From assembly GCF_042649685.1 (NCBI RefSeq), contig NZ_JBHRZT010000008.1:1-25979 (forward strand): a DNA stretch of 25,979 nucleotides, given 5' to 3'. Shown one piece after another: positions 1-7,483 of the stretch (position 1 is the first letter of the stretch; the number at the start of each line of letters is the position of its first letter). Position numbers and translations under genes: made by a program. This DNA is from Bacillus_BA songklensis (GTDB lineage Bacteria > Bacillota > Bacilli > Bacillales > Bacillaceae_H). The notes under the pieces are model-generated. The model was not told the DNA's origin. It worked only from the letters and a program-made list of their open reading frames with translations, and made no database searches.

Positions 1-230
1 TATCGGAAAGGAGTGATTACAGATGGAAACGAAAGTTGACCTCGTAATAGAACTACTCGAAGGAATTGAGGCAGACGCGAATACGTTGAAACATTTATGG
101 TTCCATCATCAAGAACAAACCTACTCAATTCTTCTTTAACCTTTTCCTTTTGAGCATTGTAAATCGTATTTCCAAATTGTTTGAAATGAAGGAACTCTTC
201 ATCCAATACTAGATTAAAACCAGCGTACAT
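1..230 (-). pseudogene. N-terminal fragment of a TIR-type (Bacillus TIR/DUF1863-like) protein
   Basis: Reading leftward from an ATG at 230, preceded by a GGGGGG Shine-Dalgarno, the protein begins MYAGFNLVLDEEF and reaches QKEKVKEELSRFVLDDGT at about residue 44. From memory of the family, this start is typical of Bacillus proteins that carry a TIR-like domain just after this leader. Here the expected SKMQ...WFPQ...FISHSH core does not follow. After about position 100 the frame stays open to the window edge but encodes unrelated sequence. I read this as a gene cut off by recombination. The family assignment rests on about 44 residues and is moderate. Confidence 0.45.
23..139 (+). CDS. Short hypothetical ORF, probably the 5' end of a truncated gene (38 aa)
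   Basis: An ATG at 23 is preceded by GGAAAGGAG with about 9 nt spacing, so the start looks genuine. It encodes METKVDLVIELLEGIEADA and then runs into sequence that is the antisense of the TIR-type fragment, ending at TAA 137-139. The first 24 or so residues are gene-like and acidic-helical; the last dozen look like a chance extension across the junction near 100-108. I do not recognise the family. It overlaps the TIR fragment tail to tail, so the two were probably fused by one rearrangement. Confidence 0.3.
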   Translation: METKVDLVIELLEGIEADANTLKHLWFHHQEQTYSILL

Positions 231-468
231 TGTTTAATCCCCCCTATATAAAAATAATAAAGTAATATATAATGCCTACTAAAATATTAGGTCATATATC
301 ACTAATAATAGGATAACTTAATACCCACTAACTGTAAATATAACCAATTATTCATTACATTTCTATTAAAAGGAAGGCATTTCCTTCACTTGTGACCTTG
401 AGTGATGAGATTGACAACATCTTTAATCGTATAGTGCTTTAACACAGCCTTACAAATAAAAGGACTCA
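231..468. other. Gene-poor spacer with a possible short coding remnant
   Basis: No intact gene is visible. On the minus strand a short open stretch ending at the stop at 386-388 (KHYTIKDVVNLITQGHK) has Bacillus-like codon use but runs into the pgi terminator and has no start. It may be a gene remnant or chance. Confidence 0.3.
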
Positions 469-500
469 ACCCAAAAAGGCACAAAATGTGCCTTTTGGGT
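469..500 (-). terminator. Rho-independent terminator after pgi
   Basis: A long hairpin with arms ACCCAAAAAGGCACA and TGTGCCTTTTGGGT lies 9 bp beyond the pgi stop. On the minus strand it is followed by a T-rich stretch (TTGAGTCCTTTTATTTG). Confidence 0.8.
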
Positions 501-509
501 CAGCCCCAG

Positions 510-1847
510 TTATTTTGATAAACGCTTCAGGAGCGCAGCTTTTTCTACTTCAAAACCAGGTTTGCCAAGTAAAGCAAACATATTCTTCTTGTATGCTTCG
601 ACTCCTGGCTGGTCAAATGGGTTAACGCCTAATAGATAGCCGCTGATCCCACAGACCTTCTCGAAAAAGTAAACCAACTCACCATAAGTGTATTCATTCA
701 TTTCATCCAGTTCAATCACGAGATTCGGTACTTTCCCATCTGTATGGGCTATTAAGGTACCCTGAAAAGCACTTTTGTTCACTTCATCCATCGTCTTACC
801 GGCCAGGAAGTTTAATCCATCAATATTATCCGGATCATTCTGGATGGTCACATCAATTCGAGGTTTTTTTACCTGTATAACTGTTTCTATCAAGTTTCGC
901 CGGCCTTCTTGTACATATTGCCCCATGGAATGCAAATCGGTTGAAAAATCGACGGAAGTAGGGAAGAGGCCTTTTTGATCTTTTCCTTCACTTTCCCCAA
1001 ACAACTGCTTCCACCATTCCGATACGTAGTGAAGGGAGGGCTCATAGTTCACAAGCAATTCGATAACTTTCCCCTTATTATAGAGTGCATTTCGCACAGC
1101 AGCATACTGATAGCTCTCATTTTTCGATAAATCAGGATTGTTGTATTTGCGGGCAGCCGCTGCGGCCCCTTCCATCATTTGATCAATATCAAGCCCTGCT
1201 ACGGCAATTGGCAAGAGACCAACCGCTGTCAGGACAGAATATCGTCCGCCTACATCATCCGGAATAACAAACGTTTCATACCCTTCTTCATCCGCAAGTT
1301 TTTTTAGTGCGCCTTTTTCCCGGTCTGTTGTAGCAAAAATACGCTTTCTCGCTTCTTCTTTTCCGTATTTTTTCTCCATATAATCACGGAAAATACGAAA
1401 AGCAAGAGCTGGCTCTGTCGTTGTTCCTGATTTAGAAATAACGTTAACAGAGATATCTTTCCCCTCTAATAGCTCAAATAAATGAGAGATATAAGTAGAA
1501 CTGATATTCTGACCCGCAAAATAAACTTCTGTCTTATCATTCATTTGGTTATGAAAGCTATGGGACAAAGCCTCTATAGCTGATCTGGCACCTAAATACG
1601 AACCTCCAATCCCAATAACAATCAGTGCATCTGAATGATTCTTGATTCTTTCAGCTGCTTGTTTAATTCGCGCAAATTCATCCTTATCATAGTTTAGCGG
1701 CAAATCAACCCAGCCAAGAAAATCAGAGCCTGATCCTGTTTTTTCATGAAGCATGTTATGGGCCGCTTTTACAAATTCACTCAGATTGTCCACTTCACTC
1801 TTTTTCATAAATGCTAATGCATTGGAGTAATCAAACGAAACAGTCAT
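510..1847 (-). CDS. pgi: Glucose-6-phosphate isomerase
   Basis: A cytoplasmic enzyme that interconverts fructose 6-phosphate and glucose 6-phosphate. The 445-residue product is close to the roughly 450 residues usual for Bacillus Pgi. Visible features: the SIS phosphate-binding stretch SKSGTTTEPA (138-147), the first PGI signature DDVGGRYS (197-204), the glutamate motif QLFGESEGK with likely catalytic E285, FSTDLHSMGQ with H306, and the second signature GYLLGVNPFDQPGVEAYK (403-420) ending in catalytic K420. The start ATG at 1847 has an AAAGGGGAAA ribosome site. It is the last gene of the leftward zwf-gnd-pgi group, about 160 bp after gnd, and feeds PHI-derived fructose 6-phosphate into the oxidative pentose phosphate steps encoded upstream. 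No lesions seen. Confidence 0.97.
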   Translation of the reverse strand: MTVSFDYSNALAFMKKSEVDNLSEFVKAAHNMLHEKTGSGSDFLGWVDLPLNYDKDEFARIKQAAERIKNHSDALIVIGIGGSYLGARSAIEALSHSFHNQMNDKTEVYFAGQNISSTYISHLFELLEGKDISVNVISKSGTTTEPALAFRIFRDYMEKKYGKEEARKRIFATTDREKGALKKLADEEGYETFVIPDDVGGRYSVLTAVGLLPIAVAGLDIDQMMEGAAAAARKYNNPDLSKNESYQYAAVRNALYNKGKVIELLVNYEPSLHYVSEWWKQLFGESEGKDQKGLFPTSVDFSTDLHSMGQYVQEGRRNLIETVIQVKKPRIDVTIQNDPDNIDGLNFLAGKTMDEVNKSAFQGTLIAHTDGKVPNLVIELDEMNEYTYGELVYFFEKVCGISGYLLGVNPFDQPGVEAYKKNMFALLGKPGFEVEKAALLKRLSK

Positions 1848-1891
1848 TATTCATTTTCCCCTTTCGATTTACCTTTTCTTAACTAATTAAA

Positions 1892-1908
1892 ATGGAGATC
1901 TTCTCCAT
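1892..1908. other. Short perfect hairpin between gnd and pgi
   Basis: ATGGAGA, three-base loop, TCTCCAT. It sits in the 162-bp spacer upstream of pgi and has no clear U-tract on the minus strand, so it may be an RNA-processing or attenuation element rather than a terminator. Role not shown. Confidence 0.3.
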
Positions 1909-2009
1909 AAATTCTCTTTTTCTGCAATATGGAAGGGAGTCGTTTTAATAAACTTCCCTCTGCCCGTTTCGTAACTTTTTTCTATTTTTCAAGAACCTTG
2001 TTACTGAAT

Positions 2010-2921
2010 TCATACCATATTGACCTTACTGTTTTTTTCCACAGCATGTCCGCCAAATTCGTTTCGCAGTGCAGCCACCACTTTACCTGTAAAGGTATCG
2101 TTGTCTAATGAACGATAACGCATTAATAAAGACATGGCGATAACAGGAGTAGCGGTTTGAAGATCCAAAGCTGTTTCAACAGTCCATTTCCCTTCTCCAG
2201 AAGAATGCATAATGCCTTTAATTTCATCTAATTTTGCATCTTTAGAAAAGGCGCGTTCTGTTAAATCCATGAGCCAAGAACGAATAACCGAACCATTATT
2301 CCAAACTCTTGCTACCTTTTCATAGTCAAAATCGAATTCGCTTTTTTCTAATACTTCGAATCCTTCCCCAATCGCAGCCATCATTCCGTATTCAATTCCA
2401 TTGTGGACCATTTTTAAGAAGTGGCCGCTGCCTGCTTTCCCAGCATATAAATATCCATTCTCTACTGCCGTATCTCTAAAAATAGGCTCGACAATGCTCC
2501 ATGCTTCAGGATCTCCGCCAATCATATAACAAGCTCCATTCCGAGCACCTTCCATCCCGCCAGACGTCCCGGCATCCATAAATCTCACTCCTATTTCCTT
2601 TAGCTCGCTGTATCGGCGAATGGATTCCTTATAGTGAGAATTACCAGCTTCAATCACGATGTCACCCTCACTTAGAAATGGTGTAATATCACGAATAACT
2701 GAATCAACAACGGAGTGTGGGACCATAATCCAAAGAACTCGCGGTTTTTCTAATGATTCAACAAGATCTCCTAAATTGTATACTCCTTCAGCTCCGTAAT
2801 TTTTTATTTCTTCAACAGCATCTTTATTTAAATCAAATGCCACTACATCGTGTTTGTGGTCTATTAAGTTTTTTCCTAAGTTCATCCCCATTTTCCCTAA
2901 ACCAATTAATCCTACTTTCAT
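2010..2921 (-). CDS. gnd: 6-phosphogluconate dehydrogenase, decarboxylating, short NAD-type
   Basis: Oxidatively decarboxylates 6-phosphogluconate to ribulose 5-phosphate and CO2. Translation most likely starts at the ATG at 2921 (MKVGLIGLGKMG, 303 aa), because AGGAGG lies 8 nt upstream of it; an upstream in-frame start at 2945 lacks this. The Rossmann motif GLGKMG spans residues 7-12, and D30 ends beta-strand 2, an acidic residue that in this fold favours NAD over NADP. The substrate motif GTSGG (118-122) and the active-site stretch GHFLKMVHNGIEYG with K170, N174 and E177 are present. About 300 residues marks the short YqeC/GndA-like form rather than the ~470-residue NADP enzyme. NAD preference is inferred. 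It lies between zwf and pgi, transcribed the same way. Confidence 0.93.
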   Translation of the reverse strand: MKVGLIGLGKMGMNLGKNLIDHKHDVVAFDLNKDAVEEIKNYGAEGVYNLGDLVESLEKPRVLWIMVPHSVVDSVIRDITPFLSEGDIVIEAGNSHYKESIRRYSELKEIGVRFMDAGTSGGMEGARNGACYMIGGDPEAWSIVEPIFRDTAVENGYLYAGKAGSGHFLKMVHNGIEYGMMAAIGEGFEVLEKSEFDFDYEKVARVWNNGSVIRSWLMDLTERAFSKDAKLDEIKGIMHSSGEGKWTVETALDLQTATPVIAMSLLMRYRSLDNDTFTGKVVAALRNEFGGHAVEKNSKVNMV

Positions 2922-3039
2922 ATGAATTACCTCCTCTATAATCATTACAAATAATGGTTATTTAACCAAATACTGTTCGATATTTAGTAACCCGGCTAAC
3001 AATGCTCATTCAAATTGAACTCAAGTTTTCAAAATAACC

Positions 3040-4494
3040 TTACCACCATTTATATCCATCATCTTCCAATAATTTATGAGCAGCTTCCGGCCCCATCGAA
3101 CCAGATGGATAGGAATGGAGTGGAATCCTATCTTCCTTAAATACCTCTAAAATTGGCTGTACCCACTTCCAGGATAATTCCACTTCGTTCCAATGAGCGA
3201 AGAAGGTAGAGTCTCCGCGCAGAGCATCGAATATTAAGAGTTCATACGCTTCAGGTACGTCTTGTTTATTCGCTGAAAAGTCAACCATTATAGGTTCTAA
3301 TTTCCCATTTACGGGGTTTTTGCTGTTTAATTGCAGCGACACCCCTTCATTTGGGCTTACATCGATAAATAATAGATTAGGTTCAGGGTTTTGAATTTCA
3401 CTTCCATAAAAATTCTTTAAAGGATTTTTGAATTCAATCACAATCCTCGTTAATTTTTCCGTCATTCTTTTTCCTGTCCGGATATAGAATGGGACCCCAT
3501 CCCAGAAGGAATTATCAATCCATAAGCGAGCAGCCACAAATGTATCATTTTGGGAAGAAGCAGCAACCCCAGGTTCTTCTGGATATCCAACTACGGGTGT
3601 ACCGTTTATTTCCCCTGATCCATATTGACCGCGAACGACGTGAACACCTACCGTCTCTTTCTGTAATGGCCGCAAAGATTCCATCACTCTTCTTTTCTCA
3701 TCACGGATATCTTTTGCACTAATCTGTTTTGGCAGATGCATGGCCGTCATCATTAACAGCTGCAGCATATGATTTTGAACCATATCTCGAATGGCCCCAG
3801 CTTTGTCATAATAACCAGCTCTCTCTTCTACCCCAACCGTTTCACTAGCTGTAATTTGCACATTGGCAATAAATCGATTGTTCCATAGGGATTGCAGCAC
3901 AGGGTTGGCAAATTCCAACGCTTCAAGGTTTTGAACCATCGGCTTTCCGAGATAATGGTCAATCCGGAAAATTTCATCTTCTTCAAAAGCCCTGCTTAGC
4001 TTTTCGTTTAATTCTTGGGCAGATTTTAAATCATGCCCAAACGGTTTTTCGATAATTAATCGTTTCCAGCCTTTTGTTTCGCCTAATCCGCTTTCCTTAA
4101 TGTTCAAAGCAATCACATCAAAGAATTGAGGTGCAACAGACAGATAGAACATTCGATTCTCTTCAATATCCTGGTCTTTTTCATTTTGTTGAACGAGTTC
4201 AAGCAACCCTTTAAATCCTTCAGTATTTGTTACATCTAACTGCATATAACGAAAGGCTTTAGCAAACTCTTCTTTTTTCGATAGGTCATTGATCAAATGC
4301 CTAGAAAAAGTTAGTAATGATTCTTTTACACGTGTTTGATATTCACCGTCAGACAATTCTTCTATTCCTATACCAATAACCGAAAAAGAATCCGGCAATT
4401 TTTGATTCAGATGTAAATTAAACAAGGCAGGATAGATTTTTCTCTTAGCTAAATCTCCTGTTGCCCCAAACAAGACAAAGGTCATAGAATCCAC
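3040..4494 (-). CDS. zwf: Glucose-6-phosphate 1-dehydrogenase
   Basis: Oxidises glucose 6-phosphate to 6-phosphogluconolactone with NADP. The 484-residue protein has the nucleotide-binding motif GATGDLAKRK (10-19), EKPFG (149-153), the active-site signature RIDHYLGK (177-184) and the base-bearing NHMLQ with H242. I take the GTG at 4494 as start because GGGGAGG lies 8 nt upstream; the internal ATG three codons on would be 17 nt away. It is the first gene of the leftward zwf-gnd-pgi group and faces hxlA across an 850-bp control region. In this context it starts the oxidative half of a formaldehyde-dissimilating cycle. No separate 6-phosphogluconolactonase gene is present here; that step can be spontaneous or encoded elsewhere. 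Confidence 0.96.
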   Translation of the reverse strand: MDSMTFVLFGATGDLAKRKIYPALFNLHLNQKLPDSFSVIGIGIEELSDGEYQTRVKESLLTFSRHLINDLSKKEEFAKAFRYMQLDVTNTEGFKGLLELVQQNEKDQDIEENRMFYLSVAPQFFDVIALNIKESGLGETKGWKRLIIEKPFGHDLKSAQELNEKLSRAFEEDEIFRIDHYLGKPMVQNLEALEFANPVLQSLWNNRFIANVQITASETVGVEERAGYYDKAGAIRDMVQNHMLQLLMMTAMHLPKQISAKDIRDEKRRVMESLRPLQKETVGVHVVRGQYGSGEINGTPVVGYPEEPGVAASSQNDTFVAARLWIDNSFWDGVPFYIRTGKRMTEKLTRIVIEFKNPLKNFYGSEIQNPEPNLLFIDVSPNEGVSLQLNSKNPVNGKLEPIMVDFSANKQDVPEAYELLIFDALRGDSTFFAHWNEVELSWKWVQPILEVFKEDRIPLHSYPSGSMGPEAAHKLLEDDGYKWW

Positions 4495-4809
4495 TCTTCA
4501 TTCCTCCCCTATTTCAAATATTCCATTATTTGCAGTAATTGTTTGACAGCTTTCATTGTTTTGAACTTTTCCATCGGAATCTTTCTTCACGTTTATGTAT
4601 GTTTAAAGCAACAGTCTGTATGAAATTATTATCGAACAAAGGTGTCAGTTTTAACCGATCTATTTTTACTTCTTAATAGAAGCTGCTGAGTTTTATGCCC
4701 TCTAATAGATGAGCAATCATCATTGACAGTCACTTTATACACTTATAAGTTTGATTTCTTCATGCTTAAAGTAGCATTCCCCAAAATTCACTATTACCTG
4801 TGCAAAAAT

Positions 4810-4849
4810 AGTATATACGTATATTTTAATTTTGTAAGTACGCACTTTA
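4810..4849 (-). promoter_or_regulatory. Proposed zwf-side operator/promoter (AAGTGCGTACTT ... TATACT)
   Basis: Read leftward: TAAAGTGCGTACTT (4849-4836), 13 nt, ATACGTA (4822-4816), then TATACT (4815-4810) as a candidate -10. The core AAGTGCGTACTT is a near-perfect 12-bp palindrome, as expected for a dimeric regulator, and would overlap the -35 region. The same bipartite element with the same 13-nt gap occurs, mirrored, on the hxlA side. Function as operator/promoter is inference. Confidence 0.5.
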
Positions 4850-5192
4850 ATTACATATAATTACACAAACAGCACATAGTATAAATTTTGATACTAAATG
4901 CTAATTTTTATCCTACTCAGAGCTAAAAAGCCAAGATGAGTAACTATTTAAAAGTCGCTGACCTTGGCTCCTTAGTAACTGATTCCTCTATTAAATGTTG
5001 TGTTTTTTCTTTACTTTTTGATGTGTGACGATATCTAGCCTTATTGCAAAAGACGAAATTCGTTTTCGAATCCTTAAAGAAGGATTGTTTTTACTTGTTA
5101 GGTTAAACTTTTTTCATGCATACGTGCCATCGTTTCACCTCAGACTTCAACAATGATTAACACATAGTATACTTTTTATCACTATGTAAAAA

Positions 5193-5233
5193 TAAAGTGC
5201 GTACTTCCATATATTTAACATACGTAATATACT
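5193..5233 (+). promoter_or_regulatory. Proposed hxlA-side operator/promoter (AAGTGCGTACTT ... TATACT)
   Basis: TAAAGTGCGTACTT (5193-5206), 13 nt, ATACGTA (5220-5226), one base, TATACT (5228-5233). It is the mirror copy of the element on the zwf side, and its core is a palindrome. About 118 nt separate TATACT from the hxlA start codon. Confidence 0.5.
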
Positions 5234-5255
5234 TACATCTGTACCCGTTATCAGA

Positions 5256-5270
5256 GTATCCTTTGGTTAC
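5256..5270 (+). promoter_or_regulatory. Palindromic site GTATCC-TTT-GGTTAC upstream of hxlA
   Basis: A 15-bp dyad with one mismatch, unique to the hxlA side. B. subtilis hxlAB is activated by HxlR (DUF24 family), which binds just upstream of the promoter. If a second promoter used the TATTAT at 5302-5307, this site would lie near -45 to -60, a normal activator position. The assignment to HxlR is a guess. Confidence 0.3.
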
Positions 5271-5350
5271 ACTTACCGGGATAACTAAAAGTGACAATGG
5301 GTATTATCACTACTGCGCAACAAACAAAAAAACATTAGGAGTGAATATAG

Positions 5351-5983
5351 ATGGAATTACAATTAGCTTTAGATTTAGTCAACATTCCAGAAGCCATTGA
5401 GCTTGTTAAAGAAGTAGAGGAGCATATCGATATCGTTGAAATCGGTACGCCAGTTGTTATTAATGAAGGTCTTCATGCTGTTAAAGCAGTAAAAGAAGCT
5501 TTCCCTAATCTAAAAGTATTAGCTGACCTGAAAATCATGGATGCTGCTGGCTACGAAGTCATGAAAGCTTCTGAAGCTGGTGCTGATATCATCACAATCC
5601 TTGGCGCAGCTGAAGATATGTCCATTAAAGGCGCTGTAGAAGAAGCGAAAAAACAAGGCAAAAAAATCCTTGTTGATATGATCGCGGTGAAAGATCTAGC
5701 TGGCCGTGCCAAAGAAATCGATGCAATGGGTGTAGACTACATCTGCGTACACACTGGCTACGACCTTCAAGCAGTTGGCCAAAACTCGTTTGAAGATCTT
5801 CAAACGATTAAAGGCGTTGTAAAAAATGCTAAAACTGCCATCGCAGGCGGCATTAAACTAGAAACACTTCCAGAAGTCATTAAAGTACAGCCAGATCTTG
5901 TGATTGTTGGTGGCGGTATTACTAGCCAGGCTGATAAAAAAGCGGCGGCTGCTAAAATGCAGGAAATGATTAATCAGGGGTAA
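5351..5983 (+). CDS. hxlA: 3-hexulose-6-phosphate synthase (HPS)
   Basis: Condenses formaldehyde with ribulose 5-phosphate to D-arabino-3-hexulose 6-phosphate, the fixation step of the RuMP pathway. The 210 residues match the family's usual length. It is an OMPDC-superfamily barrel: VEIGTP (29-34), the catalytic DLKIMD (59-64), VHTGYD (133-138), AGGI (165-168) and the phosphate-binding VGGGI (186-190). The ATG at 5351 follows TTAGGAGTG. Its stop TAA is separated from hxlB by a few bases, so the two are translationally linked. Most bacilli use it for formaldehyde detoxification; here it sits opposite zwf-gnd-pgi, which supply and recycle its acceptor. Confidence 0.97.
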   Translation: MELQLALDLVNIPEAIELVKEVEEHIDIVEIGTPVVINEGLHAVKAVKEAFPNLKVLADLKIMDAAGYEVMKASEAGADIITILGAAEDMSIKGAVEEAKKQGKKILVDMIAVKDLAGRAKEIDAMGVDYICVHTGYDLQAVGQNSFEDLQTIKGVVKNAKTAIAGGIKLETLPEVIKVQPDLVIVGGGITSQADKKAAAAKMQEMINQG

Positions 5984-5991
5984 TGCCCAGC

Positions 5992-6549
5992 ATGAATACC
6001 ACTCAATATTTAGCAGAAATCATAAAAGAGTTAAATCAATCCACAAGCTTAATTTCAGATGATGAAGCTGAAAAATTGGTAAATGGAATTCTTGAATCCA
6101 AGAAAGTTCTTGTTGCGGGTGCAGGCAGATCTGGATTTATGGCCAAATCCTTTGCCATGCGCATGATGCATATGGGAATTGATGCTTATGTGATAGGCGA
6201 AACGGTAACCTCTAACTATGAAAAAGATGACATCTTGATCATCGGATCTGGTTCAGGGGAAACGAAAAGCTTAATTTCCATGGCTGAAAAAGCAAAAAGC
6301 ATTGGCGGGACGATCGCAGCTGTAACGATTTTCCCTGAGTCTACCATTGGACAATTAGCCGATATCAAAATTAAAATGCCTGGATCACCTAAAGATCAGT
6401 CAGAAGGCGATTATAAAACCATTCAGCCAATGGGCTCATTATTTGAACAAACTCTTTTATTATTCTACGATGCCGTCATCCTGAGGTTCATGGAGAAAAA
6501 AGGTTTGGATACAAATAAGATGTATGGAAAACACGCTAACTTAGAATAG
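5992..6549 (+). CDS. hxlB: 6-phospho-3-hexuloisomerase (PHI)
   Basis: Isomerises hexulose 6-phosphate to fructose 6-phosphate. A single SIS domain: GAGRSG (43-48), GSGSGET (85-91) and the conserved GSLFEQ (148-153). I choose the ATG at 5992 (MNTTQYLAEI, 185 aa), which aligns with the B. subtilis HxlB start and length as I recall them and leaves 11 nt from AGGGG. An in-frame ATG at 5983 overlaps the hxlA stop (TAATG) but sits only 2 nt from that ribosome site. Second gene of the hxlAB operon, followed by a strong terminator. Confidence 0.95.
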   Translation: MNTTQYLAEIIKELNQSTSLISDDEAEKLVNGILESKKVLVAGAGRSGFMAKSFAMRMMHMGIDAYVIGETVTSNYEKDDILIIGSGSGETKSLISMAEKAKSIGGTIAAVTIFPESTIGQLADIKIKMPGSPKDQSEGDYKTIQPMGSLFEQTLLLFYDAVILRFMEKKGLDTNKMYGKHANLE

Positions 6550-6564
6550 AAAGTAATTAAATGT

Positions 6565-6619
6565 GAAAGACCGCAAAAGCAAATTGCGGTCTTTCCATTC
6601 GTTATTATTTTTCTATTTT
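6565..6619 (+). terminator. Terminator after hxlAB
   Basis: A perfect 12-bp stem GAAAGACCGCAA / TTGCGGTCTTTC (6565-6595) followed by a T-rich tract. Confidence 0.85.
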
Positions 6620-6642
6620 TAGAATATATTAGGAGTGATAGT

Positions 6643-7360
6643 ATGAGTTAGTTAAATGGAAAAACTGCTTTAATCACTGGAGCGGGCAGAGGGATTGGAC
6701 GAGCTGCTGCCATCGCCTTAGCAAAAGAAGGCGCGAATATCGGCATGATTGGATTAAGCATGGCCAATCTTGAAAAAACAGCGGCAGAACTAGAGCAATA
6801 TGGCGTAAAAGTATCAGCTGCAACGGCAGATGTAACTTATCTTGAATCCGTTACTCATGCTGTTGATCATATCAAATCAGAGCTTAGAGCTATTGATACC
6901 TTAATCAACAATGCCGGCATAGCTAAATTTGGCGGCTTTCTTGAGTTAACTCCTGAAGAATGGGAGAAAATCATCCAAGTCAACTTGATGGGTGTTTATA
7001 ATGTAACAAGAGCAGTATTACCTGGCATGATTGAAAGAAAATCAAGGGATATTATCAATATCTCTTCATCTGCCGGCCAAAAAGGTGCTCCTTTAACAAG
7101 TGCTTACAGTGCTTCTAAATTCGCTGTTTTAGGACTAATAAGAGTCACTCATGCTGGAAGCAAGAAAGCATAATATCCGTGTAACTGCTTTAACACCAAG
7201 CACAGTCGTTACTGACTTGGCAATCGATACTAATCTTGTAAGCGGAAATGAAGAGAATTTTATGCATCCGGAAGACCTGGCTGAATTAGTAGCCAGTTTA
7301 AAACTTAATCCAAGAGTATTCGTTAAAACAGCGGGGCTTTGGTCAACAAATCCATCATAA
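6643..7360 (+). pseudogene. SDR-family oxidoreductase (3-oxoacyl-ACP reductase-like), nonsense plus frameshift
   Basis: The ATG at 6643 has a good AGGAGTG site, but codon 3 is TAG (6649-6651), where relatives usually have CAG (MSQL). The frame then reads a normal classical SDR: TGAGRGIG cofactor loop, NNAG, catalytic serine in INISSSAG and YSASK. At about 7137, where ...FAVLGL should continue into TESL, the sequence CTAATAAGAG has one extra base. The last ~60 residues, ending in AGLWSTNPS, lie in another frame, through the stop at 7358-7360. All catalytic residues precede the shift. Two separate lesions argue for a true pseudogene rather than a read error. It follows the hxlAB terminator, so it is not in that operon. 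Confidence 0.85.
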
Positions 7361-7374
7361 ACAAAACAAATCAA

Positions 7375-7408
7375 AGCAGATCCAATGGTTCTGCTTATTC
7401 TAATTTTT
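7375..7408 (+). terminator. Terminator after the SDR pseudogene
   Basis: Hairpin AGCAGATCC-AAT-GGTTCTGCT (7375-7395) with one mismatch, then TATTCTAATTTTT. Confidence 0.65.
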
Positions 7409-7483
7409 CGAATTGCATTTTCTCCAAAATAAGGAACTAATTGCTTTAAAGTCCATATTGCTTAAAGGATGGAGGGAAAAATA

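Larger units (their letters stand above)
4495..5350. promoter_or_regulatory. Divergent control region between zwf and hxlA
   Basis: This 856-bp stretch holds no convincing gene; in particular no hxlR regulator gene is found next to hxlA. It contains two mirror-image copies of a promoter/operator element (see separate entries), matching CACATAGTATA inverted-repeat motifs at about 4873 and 5161, an imperfect stem pairing AGCCAAG (near 4929) with CTTGGCT (near 4964), and a small hairpin AATCCTT/AAGGATT followed by GTTTTT at 5069-5091 that may insulate the two transcripts. The spacing leaves zwf with a leader of about 300 nt and hxlA with about 115 nt if the proposed promoters are right. Confidence 0.6.

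Noticed and set aside
1085..1267. Plus-strand frames inside pgi, gnd and zwf (also 775-978, 2753-2941, 3489-3722)
   Set aside because: Antisense shadows of strongly supported genes, without ribosome sites.
5197..5400. 67-codon plus frame overlapping the hxlA start
   Set aside because: Lies over the proposed promoter and leader and overlaps hxlA in another frame; no ribosome site.
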